Under the pieces are notes generated by a model. That model was not told the DNA's origin, did not search any database, and worked only from the letters and a program-made list of their open reading frames with translations. The translations under genes were made by a program, and so were the position numbers. A DNA stretch of 64,000 nt from assembly GCF_004015185.1 (NCBI RefSeq), contig NZ_CP025746.1, positions 2,187,776 through 2,251,775 of the forward strand, in the 5' to 3' direction. How positions within the stretch are numbered: position 1 is the stretch's first letter; every line of letters begins with the position of its first letter. Origin of the DNA: Clostridium manihotivorum. Lineage in GTDB: Bacteria > Bacillota > Clostridia > Clostridiales > Clostridiaceae. Positions 29,609 through 39,600 of this stretch are shown in pieces.

Positions 29609-30040
29609 ATGTTTAATATAAAAATACTTGATTTATCTAAGATGGAAGACGTTAATTTTTTATGTGCTGTAGTAGTAAGTCGATATCAGGGTAAGTGGAT
29701 CTTCGTAAGAGAAAAGGGCAAGGAAACATGGGAACTTCCAGGTGGCACTCATGAAAGTGGAGAATCTATAACTGAAACCGCTAAGAGAGAATTATTTGAG
29801 GAGACTGGAGCTATAAGGTTCAGTCTAGTACCAATAGCCATAACTTCTGTAAATATTGAAGGTAAAGAATCTTATGGACTATTATGCTATTCTGAAATAA
29901 GTGAACTAGGGAGGCTGCCAGAGTCAGAAATTGAAGAAGTTAAAATGTTTGATAACTTGCCGGATAAGCTAACTTATCCATCAATTCATGATAAATTATT
30001 TAATAGGGTAGTGGAGTATTGTAGTAGCCATATACTTTAA
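29609..30040 (+). CDS. Nudix hydrolase
   Basis: The 143-residue protein has a complete Nudix box at about 45-67, with GGTHESGESITETAKRELFE, the signature for hydrolysis of nucleoside diphosphate-linked substrates. The rest is one small alpha/beta domain, and the substrate cannot be told. AAGGA before the ATG supports the start. The preceding 246 bases are AT-rich with two direct AATTTTTAAA words and a faint palindrome, perhaps a decayed copy of the nested repeat. Confidence 0.9.
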   Translation: MFNIKILDLSKMEDVNFLCAVVVSRYQGKWIFVREKGKETWELPGGTHESGESITETAKRELFEETGAIRFSLVPIAITSVNIEGKESYGLLCYSEISELGRLPESEIEEVKMFDNLPDKLTYPSIHDKLFNRVVEYCSSHIL

Positions 30041-30096
30041 TAATTTGATTTACTATTATAATTACTAAGTAAGATGATATATAAGATGATATAAAT

Positions 30097-30190
30097 AAGT
30101 ACCACTTCAATCAATAATATATTTTCAAAATAGCTCCTGCTATTGAGAGGAGGATTTGAAAATATAAATTTTATTATGAAGTGGTATTTT
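30097..30190. repeat. Nested palindromic repeat, copy 2
   Basis: About 94 bp with outer arms TACCACTTCA and TGAAGTGGTA, and inner arms ATTTTCAAAAtagCTCCT and AGGAGGATTTGAAAAT. It is clearly related to the copy at 3266 in both arms, and its right half is almost identical to the short copy at 55905. It lies between the convergent Nudix and histidine kinase genes. Confidence 0.78.
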
Positions 30191-30257
30191 TATTGATTTA
30201 TATATTGATTTAAAGTGATATCTGTATTATTTAATAATTAAAAATTAATTTGGTTTG

Positions 30258-31775
30258 TTATTCTTCCTCATTAGTGGTATTAGCTAAGGCTAAGTCAAAG
30301 AAGAATTCTACTCCCTTAGAGGTGTTTCTTACACCAAATGTACTGTTATGTTGATTAAGCATTTGCTTAACTATAGCAAGACCTAGACCGCTGCTGCCTT
30401 CAGCACGGCTACGAGCTTTATCCACTCTATAAAACTGAACCCAAACCTTTTCCAAATCTTCTTTATCTAAGAAAGCACCGGTATTTTCTATGGAAAACTG
30501 AACTCTTTTTCCATCTATACCTATAGTAATATTTATGGCTTCACCCTCATTAGTATATTTTATTGCATTAGTTATGAAGTTTGTTATAACACTCTCTATT
30601 TTAAATTCGTCTCCTAACACTAGAATATCACTTGTATCAGGATAGTTTTTGTTTATATTCAGGTTTCTTTCAGCAAAGTTATTTGCATATTTAAATAATA
30701 TGGTGTCAGTCAAAGCTATAATATCGAAAGCCTCTATTTGAAGTTTGTTATTGTCAGATTCAAGCCTTGATAATTCTAGCATATCCATAACTAATTTATT
30801 CATCTTATTTGATTCATCAATTATTATATCTAAATAGATATCCTTTGCTTCACCTTCCACTATGTTATCCTTTAGTCCTTCGGCATAGCCTTCAATAATA
30901 CCAATAGGGGTCTTAAGTTCATGAGAAACACCTGCTATAAAGTCCTTACGAATCTTTTCCAGCTTTCTTTCTTTTTCGATGTCCTCTTGAAGCTTTTTAT
31001 TCTTGATAGTAAGATCAGTTAAAGACTTTGATAGGTTTTCTGATAAAAAATTTAAAGTGTTTGCCAGATTTCCTATCTCATCCTCTCTATCGGTAACACA
31101 TTTCTCCGAAAAGTCCATAGAGGACATTCTGTGAGCTACATTATTTAATCTAACTAGAGGCTTAGATATTAAGTTTGAGTAGATAAAGGATAAGATAAGC
31201 CCAATAAATATTAAAGCTAAAAATATATATTTATAAAATTCTCCTATGATTGATGAAGCTTCCTCAACGCTTTGAAAAGAAGTCACCGCTATTATAATAC
31301 AATCATTTTTTGATTTTAGGGACATAGGGCTGATTATAGCAATATGTCTTAGACCATCATTTGAGGTATCCGCATAGATCTTACTTAAGGACTTTCCGTC
31401 ATTTAAGAAGCTATCTACACCTCCGGGGCTATCAGCAATACTTGTGAAAATGCTATTAAATATCTTAGAAACCACGTTCCTACTTGAATCTGGATTAGAG
31501 AAATAACGACCGTACCCATCTACAGAAAATATGCCTAATATGGAGTTGTTTTCATATCCGTAGGTCACTAAAGCTCTTGAAAGCACATCTTCATTAGGTA
31601 TGTTATAAGAGTACTGACTCTTAAAGTTTTCAAGGCTTTTACTTAAAATTTTAGCCTTCTTATCAACATAAAAACTCTCAAAGAAGAATATCTGAAATAT
31701 AGCTGCAGCCAGCATCAAACCTACAATCAATCCAAAGGTGATTACGAAGATTCTTTTTGATATACTTTTTTTCAT
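30258..31775 (-). CDS. Membrane sensor histidine kinase
   Basis: This 505-residue kinase has two membrane helices (about 9-31 and 180-203) around an extracytoplasmic sensor of roughly 150 residues, a HAMP linker (about 204-255), a coiled coil, a dimerisation domain with phospho-acceptor His285 in GVSHELKTPIG, and an ATPase domain (ITNAIKYT, SIENTG, GSSGLGLAIVKQM). The sensor ligand is unknown. The start codon overlaps the stop of the response regulator by one base, so they are translationally coupled. Cell-envelope stress is a common stimulus for this type, but that is inference. Confidence 0.93.
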   Translation of the reverse strand: MKKSISKRIFVITFGLIVGLMLAAAIFQIFFFESFYVDKKAKILSKSLENFKSQYSYNIPNEDVLSRALVTYGYENNSILGIFSVDGYGRYFSNPDSSRNVVSKIFNSIFTSIADSPGGVDSFLNDGKSLSKIYADTSNDGLRHIAIISPMSLKSKNDCIIIAVTSFQSVEEASSIIGEFYKYIFLALIFIGLILSFIYSNLISKPLVRLNNVAHRMSSMDFSEKCVTDREDEIGNLANTLNFLSENLSKSLTDLTIKNKKLQEDIEKERKLEKIRKDFIAGVSHELKTPIGIIEGYAEGLKDNIVEGEAKDIYLDIIIDESNKMNKLVMDMLELSRLESDNNKLQIEAFDIIALTDTILFKYANNFAERNLNINKNYPDTSDILVLGDEFKIESVITNFITNAIKYTNEGEAINITIGIDGKRVQFSIENTGAFLDKEDLEKVWVQFYRVDKARSRAEGSSGLGLAIVKQMLNQHNSTFGVRNTSKGVEFFFDLALANTTNEEE

Positions 31776-32446
31776 TACTTCACCTCAAACTTATATCCAC
31801 TTCCCCTGACGGTAGTTATGAATTCAGCCTTATCTAAAAGTTTCTCCCTTAGTCTTTTTATGTTTGTGTCTACAGTTCTGGAGTCTCCGTAGTAATCAAT
31901 GCCCCAAACATTGTCTAGTATTTGATCTCTTGTAAGAGCAATACTCTCATTTGAAACTAAATAAAGAAGTAAGTCAAACTCTTTAGGGGATAGGTTGATT
32001 GTTTTATCATAAACTAGCACTTCGTGGGAAATCTTATTTATCTTAAGGCCATCATAGTCCATTATGTTTGTGTCAGTTTTATTGCTTGTTCTTTTAAGTA
32101 AGGCTTTTACCTTAGCTACTAAAACCTTTGGACTAAAAGGTTTGGTAACATAGTCATCGGCTCCTAATTCATAGCCTAGAAGTTTATCATCCTCTTCGCT
32201 TCTAGCTGTAAGCATAATTATAGGTGTTGTTGAAACCTCTCTAATTTTCTTACAGACCTCAAAACCATTAAGCTCAGGCATCATAATATCTAAAATAACT
32301 AAATCTATTTTTTCCTCAGCATAAATATTTAAGGCTTCTTTTCCATTCTTTGCTTCAAATATCTTAAAATCTTCCTTTATAAAATAGTCTCTTAAAAGGA
32401 ATCTTATTCTAATTTCATCTTCAACTATAAGTAGTGATAAGGACAT
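31775..32446 (-). CDS. OmpR-family response regulator
   Basis: A receiver domain with phospho-acceptor Asp53 in LVILDIMMPELNG, the conserved lysine in YVTKPFSPK and a C-terminal winged helix ending DTNIKRLREKL and TVRGSGYKFE. The start is the ATG at 32446 (223 residues), preceded by AAGGAGGG. A TTG six codons upstream lies in that site. It forms a unit with the kinase gene. The target genes are unknown. Confidence 0.95.
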   Translation of the reverse strand: MSLSLLIVEDEIRIRFLLRDYFIKEDFKIFEAKNGKEALNIYAEEKIDLVILDIMMPELNGFEVCKKIREVSTTPIIMLTARSEEDDKLLGYELGADDYVTKPFSPKVLVAKVKALLKRTSNKTDTNIMDYDGLKINKISHEVLVYDKTINLSPKEFDLLLYLVSNESIALTRDQILDNVWGIDYYGDSRTVDTNIKRLREKLLDKAEFITTVRGSGYKFEVK

Positions 32447-32897
32447 AGTTAACCCTCCTTGCAATTATTACACTTTTATTATACATAAGAAATGTGTCAA
32501 TATGTAGACAATAAACAGAGTTTTATTATTTAATAAATATTTTTATCGTTAGTGGAAGTCATGTTTATATGGTAAGAGGATGGTGAGCATAAGTATTTTT
32601 GTAAGGTACAGGTTTTAACGTAAGCAAAGAATAAAAGCTATAGTAGGTCTACTGTAGAATGCTACTTATATATAGCGTTAACAGGCGTGGAGAAAATAGA
32701 AAGAAATTTGAAAGAATAAAAAATGCTAATATGAGTAATATCAGAAATTTTTTCGCATTGAGTTTATATTAATATTATTATAAAATGTATAGATAGAGTT
32801 GCTTAAATTCATTTGTATAGAATTAAAAGGTAAAAATGTGGATATATTTTATCGTGAATAGACAATTATCTATTTTAAAACAGAATGGAGATTTTTA
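32447..32897. other. AT-rich divergent region between the response regulator and M16 peptidase
   Basis: 451 bases with no gene. Minus-strand TTGACA and TATAAT occur near 32480-32505, but the spacing (11 bases) is too short for a standard promoter. Short palindromes such as GTAGgtCTAC are present. No RNA element was recognised. Confidence 0.5.
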
Positions 32898-34163
32898 ATG
32901 TATAGATTGAACTTAGATAGTAATACTATAAAGCTTGAAAATGGCCTTACAATAATAACTGTAAAAAAGGAAACCCAACTTGCATCTATAAATGTAGGGG
33001 TTAAGGTTGGTTCCTTAAACGAAGGAATTAAAGAAAAAGGTGTGGCGCATTTTATAGAGCATATGTTGTTTAAAGGAACTAAAACCAGAGATAATAAGGC
33101 CTTAAATGACGAATTGGAGTTTTTAGGTGGAGAGTATAATGCATATACTGATTATTGCTCAACGGTATATGGTGTTACTTGCTTGCATGAAGAGATAGTA
33201 AAGGCTATTGAACTTTTAGCTGATATGGTTATAGCTTCAACTTTTGATAAAGAAGAACTAGAGAAGGAAAGAGGAGTAATATTAGCAGAAATCAAGACCA
33301 GTAAGGATGACATAGAGGACTTAAGTTTTAAGAGAATCAACGAAATTGCCTTTGAACATAGTCCTTTACGATATGAGATAAGTGGAGATGAAGAAAGTGT
33401 AGGCAGCTTCACTAGAGAAGACTTAGTGGATTTCTATAAGAGATTCTATACTCCAGACAATACCGTAATAACTATTGTATCTTCTTATGATCATGATGAG
33501 GCTATTAGCATTCTTTCTAAATATTTTGGCAACTGGAGTGGTAAGTTAGGAAGTAGTAGTTCTATAGCAAGAGAAAAAAATAAAGAAGTAACTTTAACTA
33601 CTTATAAACGAGATATTGAGCTTAGTACAATAACTTATCTATATACTTTGGATCATATTGCTATTGAAGAGGAATTAGCGCTGAAGATACTAAACCATAA
33701 GTTTGGAGAAAGTGCGAATTCAATACTTTTTAGAGAACTAAGGGAGGAAAGAGGCCTTGCCTATGATGTATATACTAATTTGGATCTTGGAAAAGATATA
33801 AAGACCCTTTATATCTTTACCTCTGTTGAAGATGAAAACATTGAGGAAGCCTTAGATGCTATAGATGATTGTATTGAAAAGATTAAGCTAGAAGAGATAC
33901 CTTTTCCTAAGAGCACCATTGAGCTTATGAAAAAGGTCCATAAAACTGCTGTAGTTTCCACTTTGGATGATAGTGCTGAACTTTCAAGTTATGTGCTTAA
34001 TCAAGTGCTTGAAGGCGAGCCAATTGATGAATTTATACATGATATGGAAAGACTTAATCATATAGAGAATATTGATCTGTACAACACAGCAAGGAAGGTA
34101 TTTAATAAGCCTACCATACACATTTTGAGAGCTGATAAGGAAGCAGAGGAAATAGATGAATAA
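32898..34163 (+). CDS. M16 family zinc peptidase
   Basis: A 421-residue pitrilysin-family peptidase. The inverted zinc motif HFIEH is complete (His51, Glu54, His55) within VAHFIEHMLFKGT, and the C-terminal inactive-like domain has FRELREERGLAYDVY. Members cleave short peptides or process signal-like sequences. In Firmicutes they are often near processing or competence genes, here recX. The peptidase overlaps recX by 8 bases. GGAGATTTTT precedes the ATG. Confidence 0.93.
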   Translation: MYRLNLDSNTIKLENGLTIITVKKETQLASINVGVKVGSLNEGIKEKGVAHFIEHMLFKGTKTRDNKALNDELEFLGGEYNAYTDYCSTVYGVTCLHEEIVKAIELLADMVIASTFDKEELEKERGVILAEIKTSKDDIEDLSFKRINEIAFEHSPLRYEISGDEESVGSFTREDLVDFYKRFYTPDNTVITIVSSYDHDEAISILSKYFGNWSGKLGSSSSIAREKNKEVTLTTYKRDIELSTITYLYTLDHIAIEEELALKILNHKFGESANSILFRELREERGLAYDVYTNLDLGKDIKTLYIFTSVEDENIEEALDAIDDCIEKIKLEEIPFPKSTIELMKKVHKTAVVSTLDDSAELSSYVLNQVLEGEPIDEFIHDMERLNHIENIDLYNTARKVFNKPTIHILRADKEAEEIDE

Positions 34164-34797
34164 AATTACCAATATAGAGGTACAAAAGAGAAACAAGAAT
34201 AGAGTTAATGTATATATAGACGAGGAGTTTTCCTTTGCCTGCGAAGCAGAACTTATCTATAGATATGGTTTGAAAAAAGATACTGCAGTGGAAATAGATA
34301 AACTTAAGAGCATAATAGAAGAAGAAGATTTTCTGAAATGTAAGAATTCAGCTTTAAGGGTAATAGAAAGAAGCCACAAGACAGAGAAGGAAATAAAGGA
34401 TAAGCTTTTTGAAAAGGGTTTTCCTGAACCTTTGATAAAAAGAACGTTAGAGTTTTTAAGAGAGTATAACTTTGTTGATGACAAAATGTATGTAGAGATG
34501 TACCTAAAGGAAAAGATAAACACTCAAGGCAAAAACAAGATTTATTATAATTTATTAAGAAAAGGTGTTTCAGAAGAATTATTAAAGGATAAAATAAATA
34601 ATATAAATACTGAAGCAGAAAATGATGGAGCATATACTTTATGCAAAAAGAAATACGAATCCCTAGCTAAGAGGGAAGAAGATAAGTTTAAGATATCTCA
34701 AAAATTATTTAGATTTATGGCATCTAAGGGTTATGAATTTGATATGATTAATAGATTGATAAAAGAGGTTATGAATACAGATCAATTTATGGAGTAG
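34156..34797 (+). CDS. recX: RecX, regulator of RecA
   Basis: RecX modulates RecA filaments. The 213-residue protein has the three-helix repeats expected (KTEKEIKDKLFEKGFP, FVDDKMYVEMYLKEK, FRFMASKGYEFDMI). An N-terminal extension with NRVNVYIDEEFSFAC is typical of the Firmicute form. It starts inside the last codons of the M16 gene and is followed by the transglutaminase gene after 6 bases, so three genes form one transcript. recA is not in the window. Confidence 0.92.
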   Translation: MNKITNIEVQKRNKNRVNVYIDEEFSFACEAELIYRYGLKKDTAVEIDKLKSIIEEEDFLKCKNSALRVIERSHKTEKEIKDKLFEKGFPEPLIKRTLEFLREYNFVDDKMYVEMYLKEKINTQGKNKIYYNLLRKGVSEELLKDKINNINTEAENDGAYTLCKKKYESLAKREEDKFKISQKLFRFMASKGYEFDMINRLIKEVMNTDQFME

Positions 34798-34803
34798 ATA
34801 ACA

Positions 34804-35985
34804 ATGAAAATAAATATTACAAACCTTATACTTATAGTGGTGTTTCTAATTCCTGTTATAACTGGTTTTATAAATAAGTTTAGTTCAGAGGATGCTATGG
34901 AGGAAATTTTAGATATAGAAAAAAGCATAGCTTTGTTTCTATCTATTGTTATTGCAATAGTGTATTGTTCTAAACAGGATCTATTGCCAAAGATAGTAGA
35001 ATATCTAAGTAGTTTGTCTGACTACTTGGATACCTTATTAAATGGTTATAGACAAGTTAGTTATTACGGACTATTTCTTATTCTAATATATCTGACCTAT
35101 AATATTATACTCTTAGTTATGAGAATACTTAATAAGCTTACAGTTCAACCTGTTATAAATACTTTAAACAGGTATTCTCAGAAAAAAGGGAGCACTTTTA
35201 GAGGTGTTATTGGAGCAATATTTTCATTGCCAAGAGCAATAATATTTTTAATAGTTGTTTGTATAACACTAAACTTTGCTAATTACCTTAGCTTTCCTAG
35301 CGATGTGAAAAAGTCAATAAATGAAAGCGCAATCTACAAGACCATAAGTCAAAATGTAATAAATCCTATTACAACTTCTCCTATAATGAAGGAAATACCA
35401 AGGGTATTAAATGATTCTCTTAAGATCAAAGTAGTAAGAGTTGATGAAAATCAAAACCAAAATGCTAAGACTAAGGATAACAGTAAGAGTAATAATCCTA
35501 GAGAAATAGTATATTATAATGGAGTAACCTTGGATCAAGGTATTAAATCCAATAATGAAATTAATCAAGAAGCTCTTAAGCTTACAAGATTTAAGAGTAG
35601 TGACAAAGAGAAAGCAAAGGCCTTGTATGCTTGGATTGGTACGAACATTGAGTATGATGACAATAAAGCAAGTGAGGTACTAAGTAATAATTTTGGAGTT
35701 CAATCTGGAGCTATACCTACCTTTGAAAGTAGGACAGGTATTTGTTTTGATTATTCTTGTCTTTATGTTGCAATGGCGAGAGCTGCGAACTTAAAGGTAA
35801 GGCTAGTCATTGGTCAAGGTTTTAATGGAGAACAATGGGTAAATCATGCTTGGAATGAGGTATTTATAAAAGATGAGAATAGATGGATTACAGTGGATAC
35901 AACCTTCTATAAAGCCGGAAACTATTTCGATTCTAAGAGATTTTATAGTGATCATAAGATAGAAAAAATAGCAGGGGAATGGTAA
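34804..35985 (+). CDS. Membrane protein with CvpA-like N-terminus and transglutaminase domain
   Basis: The first 175 residues have about four membrane helices (7-24, 41-57, 85-106, 142-166), reminiscent of CvpA. A linker follows, and then a transglutaminase-like (papain-fold) domain with Cys314 in GICFDYS, His348 in NHAWNEV and Asp365 in TVDTTF, the complete triad. The catalytic domain is probably extracytoplasmic and acts on proteins or peptidoglycan peptides, a guess from the family. It ends the M16-recX transcript. Fusion of the two parts is known in Clostridia as an uncharacterised family. Confidence 0.85.
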   Translation: MKINITNLILIVVFLIPVITGFINKFSSEDAMEEILDIEKSIALFLSIVIAIVYCSKQDLLPKIVEYLSSLSDYLDTLLNGYRQVSYYGLFLILIYLTYNIILLVMRILNKLTVQPVINTLNRYSQKKGSTFRGVIGAIFSLPRAIIFLIVVCITLNFANYLSFPSDVKKSINESAIYKTISQNVINPITTSPIMKEIPRVLNDSLKIKVVRVDENQNQNAKTKDNSKSNNPREIVYYNGVTLDQGIKSNNEINQEALKLTRFKSSDKEKAKALYAWIGTNIEYDDNKASEVLSNNFGVQSGAIPTFESRTGICFDYSCLYVAMARAANLKVRLVIGQGFNGEQWVNHAWNEVFIKDENRWITVDTTFYKAGNYFDSKRFYSDHKIEKIAGEW

Positions 35986-36130
35986 AAGTATTTTTCTCAA
36001 AAGTTTTAAAGCACAGCTTTGAAATTAAATACGTGATTAATCGATGCTTCAATGAGTTATTCAAAGAATGACTAGAATTTATTTAATATATAAGCTGAAA
36101 AGTTTAAGACATATTAAAAAAAGTTAAAAG

Positions 36131-36163
36131 AAAACCGCTAATGAGAAGTCATTAGCGGTTTTT
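36131..36163. terminator. Bidirectional terminator
   Basis: AAAACCGCTAATGA-gaag-TCATTAGCGGTTTT with T-tracts on both strands. It serves the transglutaminase transcript on the plus strand. On the minus strand it overlaps the last codons and stop of the TPR gene. Confidence 0.9.
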
Positions 36164-36505
36164 ATACTTATTTACGATCAAGTTGATAGCTTTTTCACAA
36201 TCCTTATCATTATTATCTAATGCCCACGCCATATTAAAGTAGCGTAATGCCTTTCGAGGACTATTAATCATTGAGTAACAATAGGCTAAATTAAAGAAAT
36301 ATTTGGCATCTAAGTTTAAATCTATAGCTTTTGTAAGCATTTCTATAGCTTTAGAGAAATCTTTTAATTTTATATAGCAGACACTTGCGTTGTAATAGGA
36401 ATAAGGTTCATTATCCTTTTCTTCTATAGCCTTAATGTAATAGGAGAGGGCTTCCCCGTAATTTTTATTGTTATAAAGTTCATTTCCTTTAACAAAACTA
36501 CTCAT
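36152..36505 (-). CDS. Small TPR-repeat protein
   Basis: The 117-residue protein consists of about three tetratricopeptide repeats (from GNELYNNKNYGEALSYYIKAI onward in parts, then NASVCYIKLKDFSKAIEML and NLAYCYSMINSPRKALRYF) with no signal or membrane segment. It probably mediates protein interactions. Its partner is unknown. AGGAGG precedes the ATG at 36505. Its 3-prime end forms an arm of the terminator. Confidence 0.85.
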   Translation of the reverse strand: MSSFVKGNELYNNKNYGEALSYYIKAIEEKDNEPYSYYNASVCYIKLKDFSKAIEMLTKAIDLNLDAKYFFNLAYCYSMINSPRKALRYFNMAWALDNNDKDCEKAINLIVNKYKNR

Positions 36506-36681
36506 AAAAATCCTCCAATATTTTTACAACAAATGTAATTATTTCTCTTTAATAATTATTGACATAGTATATGAGAATATACATGTTAAAAATACTACTT
36601 ACATAATTAACAAAAATATTCTATAATATATTAATGGTATTATTTATAATTACTTATTATTATTAGTTTGGAGATGAGAAT

Positions 36682-39600
36682 ATGACTAAGTTTCATATGG
36701 GACTCGATGTAGGCTCTACCACTGTAAAGATGGTTTTACTTGATAATCGTGACAACATAGTCTATAGCAAGTACAAAAGACATTTTTCAGATATAAGAAG
36801 CACTATAATAGCACTTATACGAGATGGGTATAAGCATGTGAAAGACGTTGATGTTACTGTAAATGTAACCGGTTCTGGTGGACTTTCAGTTTCGAAATGG
36901 CTTGATATAACCTTTATACAGGAGGTTATTGCTTGCACTAAGACAGTAGAAAGTTATATCCCAGAGACAGACGTTGTAATTGAACTAGGTGGAGAAGACG
37001 CAAAGATAACATATTTTGATGGGAATCTAGAGCAAAGAATGAATGGAAGCTGTGCTGGAGGAACTGGAGCATTTATAGACCAGATGGCATCACTGCTTAA
37101 AACCGATGCTAGTGGATTAAACGATATGGCTAAGAAGCACTCTGTTATATATCCAATTGCAGCTAGGTGTGGTGTGTTTGCTAAGACAGATGTTCAGCCA
37201 CTATTAAACGAAGGAGCTAGAAAAGAAGATATAGCAGCCTCAATATTCCAGGCAGTAGTTACTCAAACAATCAGTGGACTTGCTTGTGGAAAGCCAATAA
37301 GAGGTAAAGTTGCCTTTTTAGGAGGACCTTTGTACTTTTTATCTGAGCTTAGACAAAGATTTATAGAAACTCTAGAATTAACAGAAGATGAAATAATATT
37401 TCCTGAGAACTCTCAGCTTTTCGTAGCTATAGGTGCTGCATTATCTTCAAAGGAAGATAATATAATACCTTACAAAAAGCTTCTTGAAAAAGTTAGTGAA
37501 ATAAAAACAATGCAGTCAAATGAAATAGAGAGATTAGATCCTCTCTTTAAGAGCAAAGAAGATTATGACAACTTTAAAGCTAGACACGATAATGCAAAGG
37601 CTATTAGAAGAGATTTAGATAGCTATGAAGGTAAAGCTTATTTAGGGATAGACGCGGGATCAACAACCACTAAAGTGGTATTGATTAGCGAAAACAACGA
37701 AATATTATATTCCTACTATGGCAGTAACCAAGGAAGTCCTTTAAATAGAGTAATAGGTGTATTAAAGGAACTTTACTCAAAACTACCAGAAAAAGTTGAA
37801 ATAGCTAATTCCACTGTTACAGGTTATGGAGAAAGTCTTATTAAAGCTGCTCTTCATATTGATATAGGTGAAATTGAGACCATAGCACACTATAAAGCTG
37901 CAGAACACTTCTTACCTGGAGTTGACTTTATATTAGATATTGGTGGACAGGATATGAAGTGCTTCAAGATAAAGAATGGAGTAATTGACAGTATTCTTTT
38001 AAATGAAGCTTGCTCATCAGGCTGTGGTTCCTTTATAGAAACCTTTGCAAATTCTTTGAATATGGAAATTGCAGATTTTGCTAAAGAGGCAGTTTTATCA
38101 GAAAGACCTGTTGATTTAGGTTCTAGATGTACAGTGTTTATGAATTCAAGAGTTAAACAAGCTCAGAAGGAAGGAGCTTTAGTGGGAGATATTTCCGCTG
38201 GTCTTTCTTATTCAGTAATAAAAAATGCTGTATTTAAGGTTATAAAAATTAGAGATCCTAAGGAACTAGGTAAGAAGATAATCGTTCAAGGTGGTACTTT
38301 CTACAATGATGCAGTACTTAGAGGCTTTGAGTTAGTTTCTGAAAGAGAAGCGGTAAGACCAGACATAGCTGGGCTTATGGGAGCTTTTGGAGCAGCAATA
38401 ATATCTAAGGAAAGACTTGAAGAAGGAAGAAAGACAACCTTACTTGCAAAAGAACTGTTAGAAAGCTTTACTATAGATACTGATTTAAGAAGATGCGGAC
38501 TTTGTGGAAACAACTGCTTATTAACTATAAACAAGTTCTCTACTGATGAAGAGTACATATCTGGTAATAGATGTGAAAGACCACTAGGCAAAGATAAGAA
38601 GAAGAATGACATACCAAATTTATATGATTATAAGCTAAAGAGAACTTTTAGTTATAGACCGCTTAAGAAGGAAGAAGCAAAGAGAGGAACCATTGGAATT
38701 CCTAGAGTTCTTAATTTCTACGAGAATTATCCATTTTGGTTTACTATGCTAACAAAGCTTGGTTTTAGAGTTGAACTTTCACCAATATCATCAAAGAAAA
38801 TTTATGAGCTTGGTATAGAGTCAATTCCTTCAGAATCAGCTTGCTATCCTGCTAAGATTGTTCATGGACATATAGAAGCTTTAATAGAAAGAGGAATAAA
38901 AAATATATTCTATCCAAGCGTTGCCTTTGAACAAAAAGAATTTAAGGAAGCAAACAATAATTACAATTGTCCTATGGTAACTTCCTATCCAGAAGTTATT
39001 AAGAACAATATGGATGTTATAAAAGAAAAAGACATAAACTTCCTTAATCCATTCTTCTCTCTAAACAATAAGGAAAGATTGTATAAGAGAATAGAAGAAG
39101 AATTTAAAGGCTTTAATGTAACTGCAGCAGAAGCAAAGGAAGCAATTGATGCTGCGTGGGAAGAAAGAGAGCAATATAAGAAAGATATACAAGCTAAGGG
39201 TGAAGAAGTACTAGAATACTTAGAGAAAACTGGTAAAAAGGGTATTGTACTAGCTGGTAGACCATATCATATAGATCCTGAAATAAATCATGGTATTCCA
39301 GATGTTATCACAAGCTTTGGGATGGCAGTACTTACTGAAGACAGTGTAAGCCATCTAGGAAAGGTTCAAAGACCACTTAGAGTAGTGGATCAGTGGGTTT
39401 ATCATTCAAGACTTTATGCTGCTGCTAGCTTTGTAGCAACTCAAGAAAATCTTGAATTAATTCAGCTAAACTCCTTTGGTTGTGGATTAGATGCAGTAAC
39501 TACTGATCAGGTTCAAGAAATCTTAGCAAGTGATGGTAAGATATACACTGTATTAAAGATAGATGAAGGTAATAACTTAGGAGCTATAAAGATAAGAATA

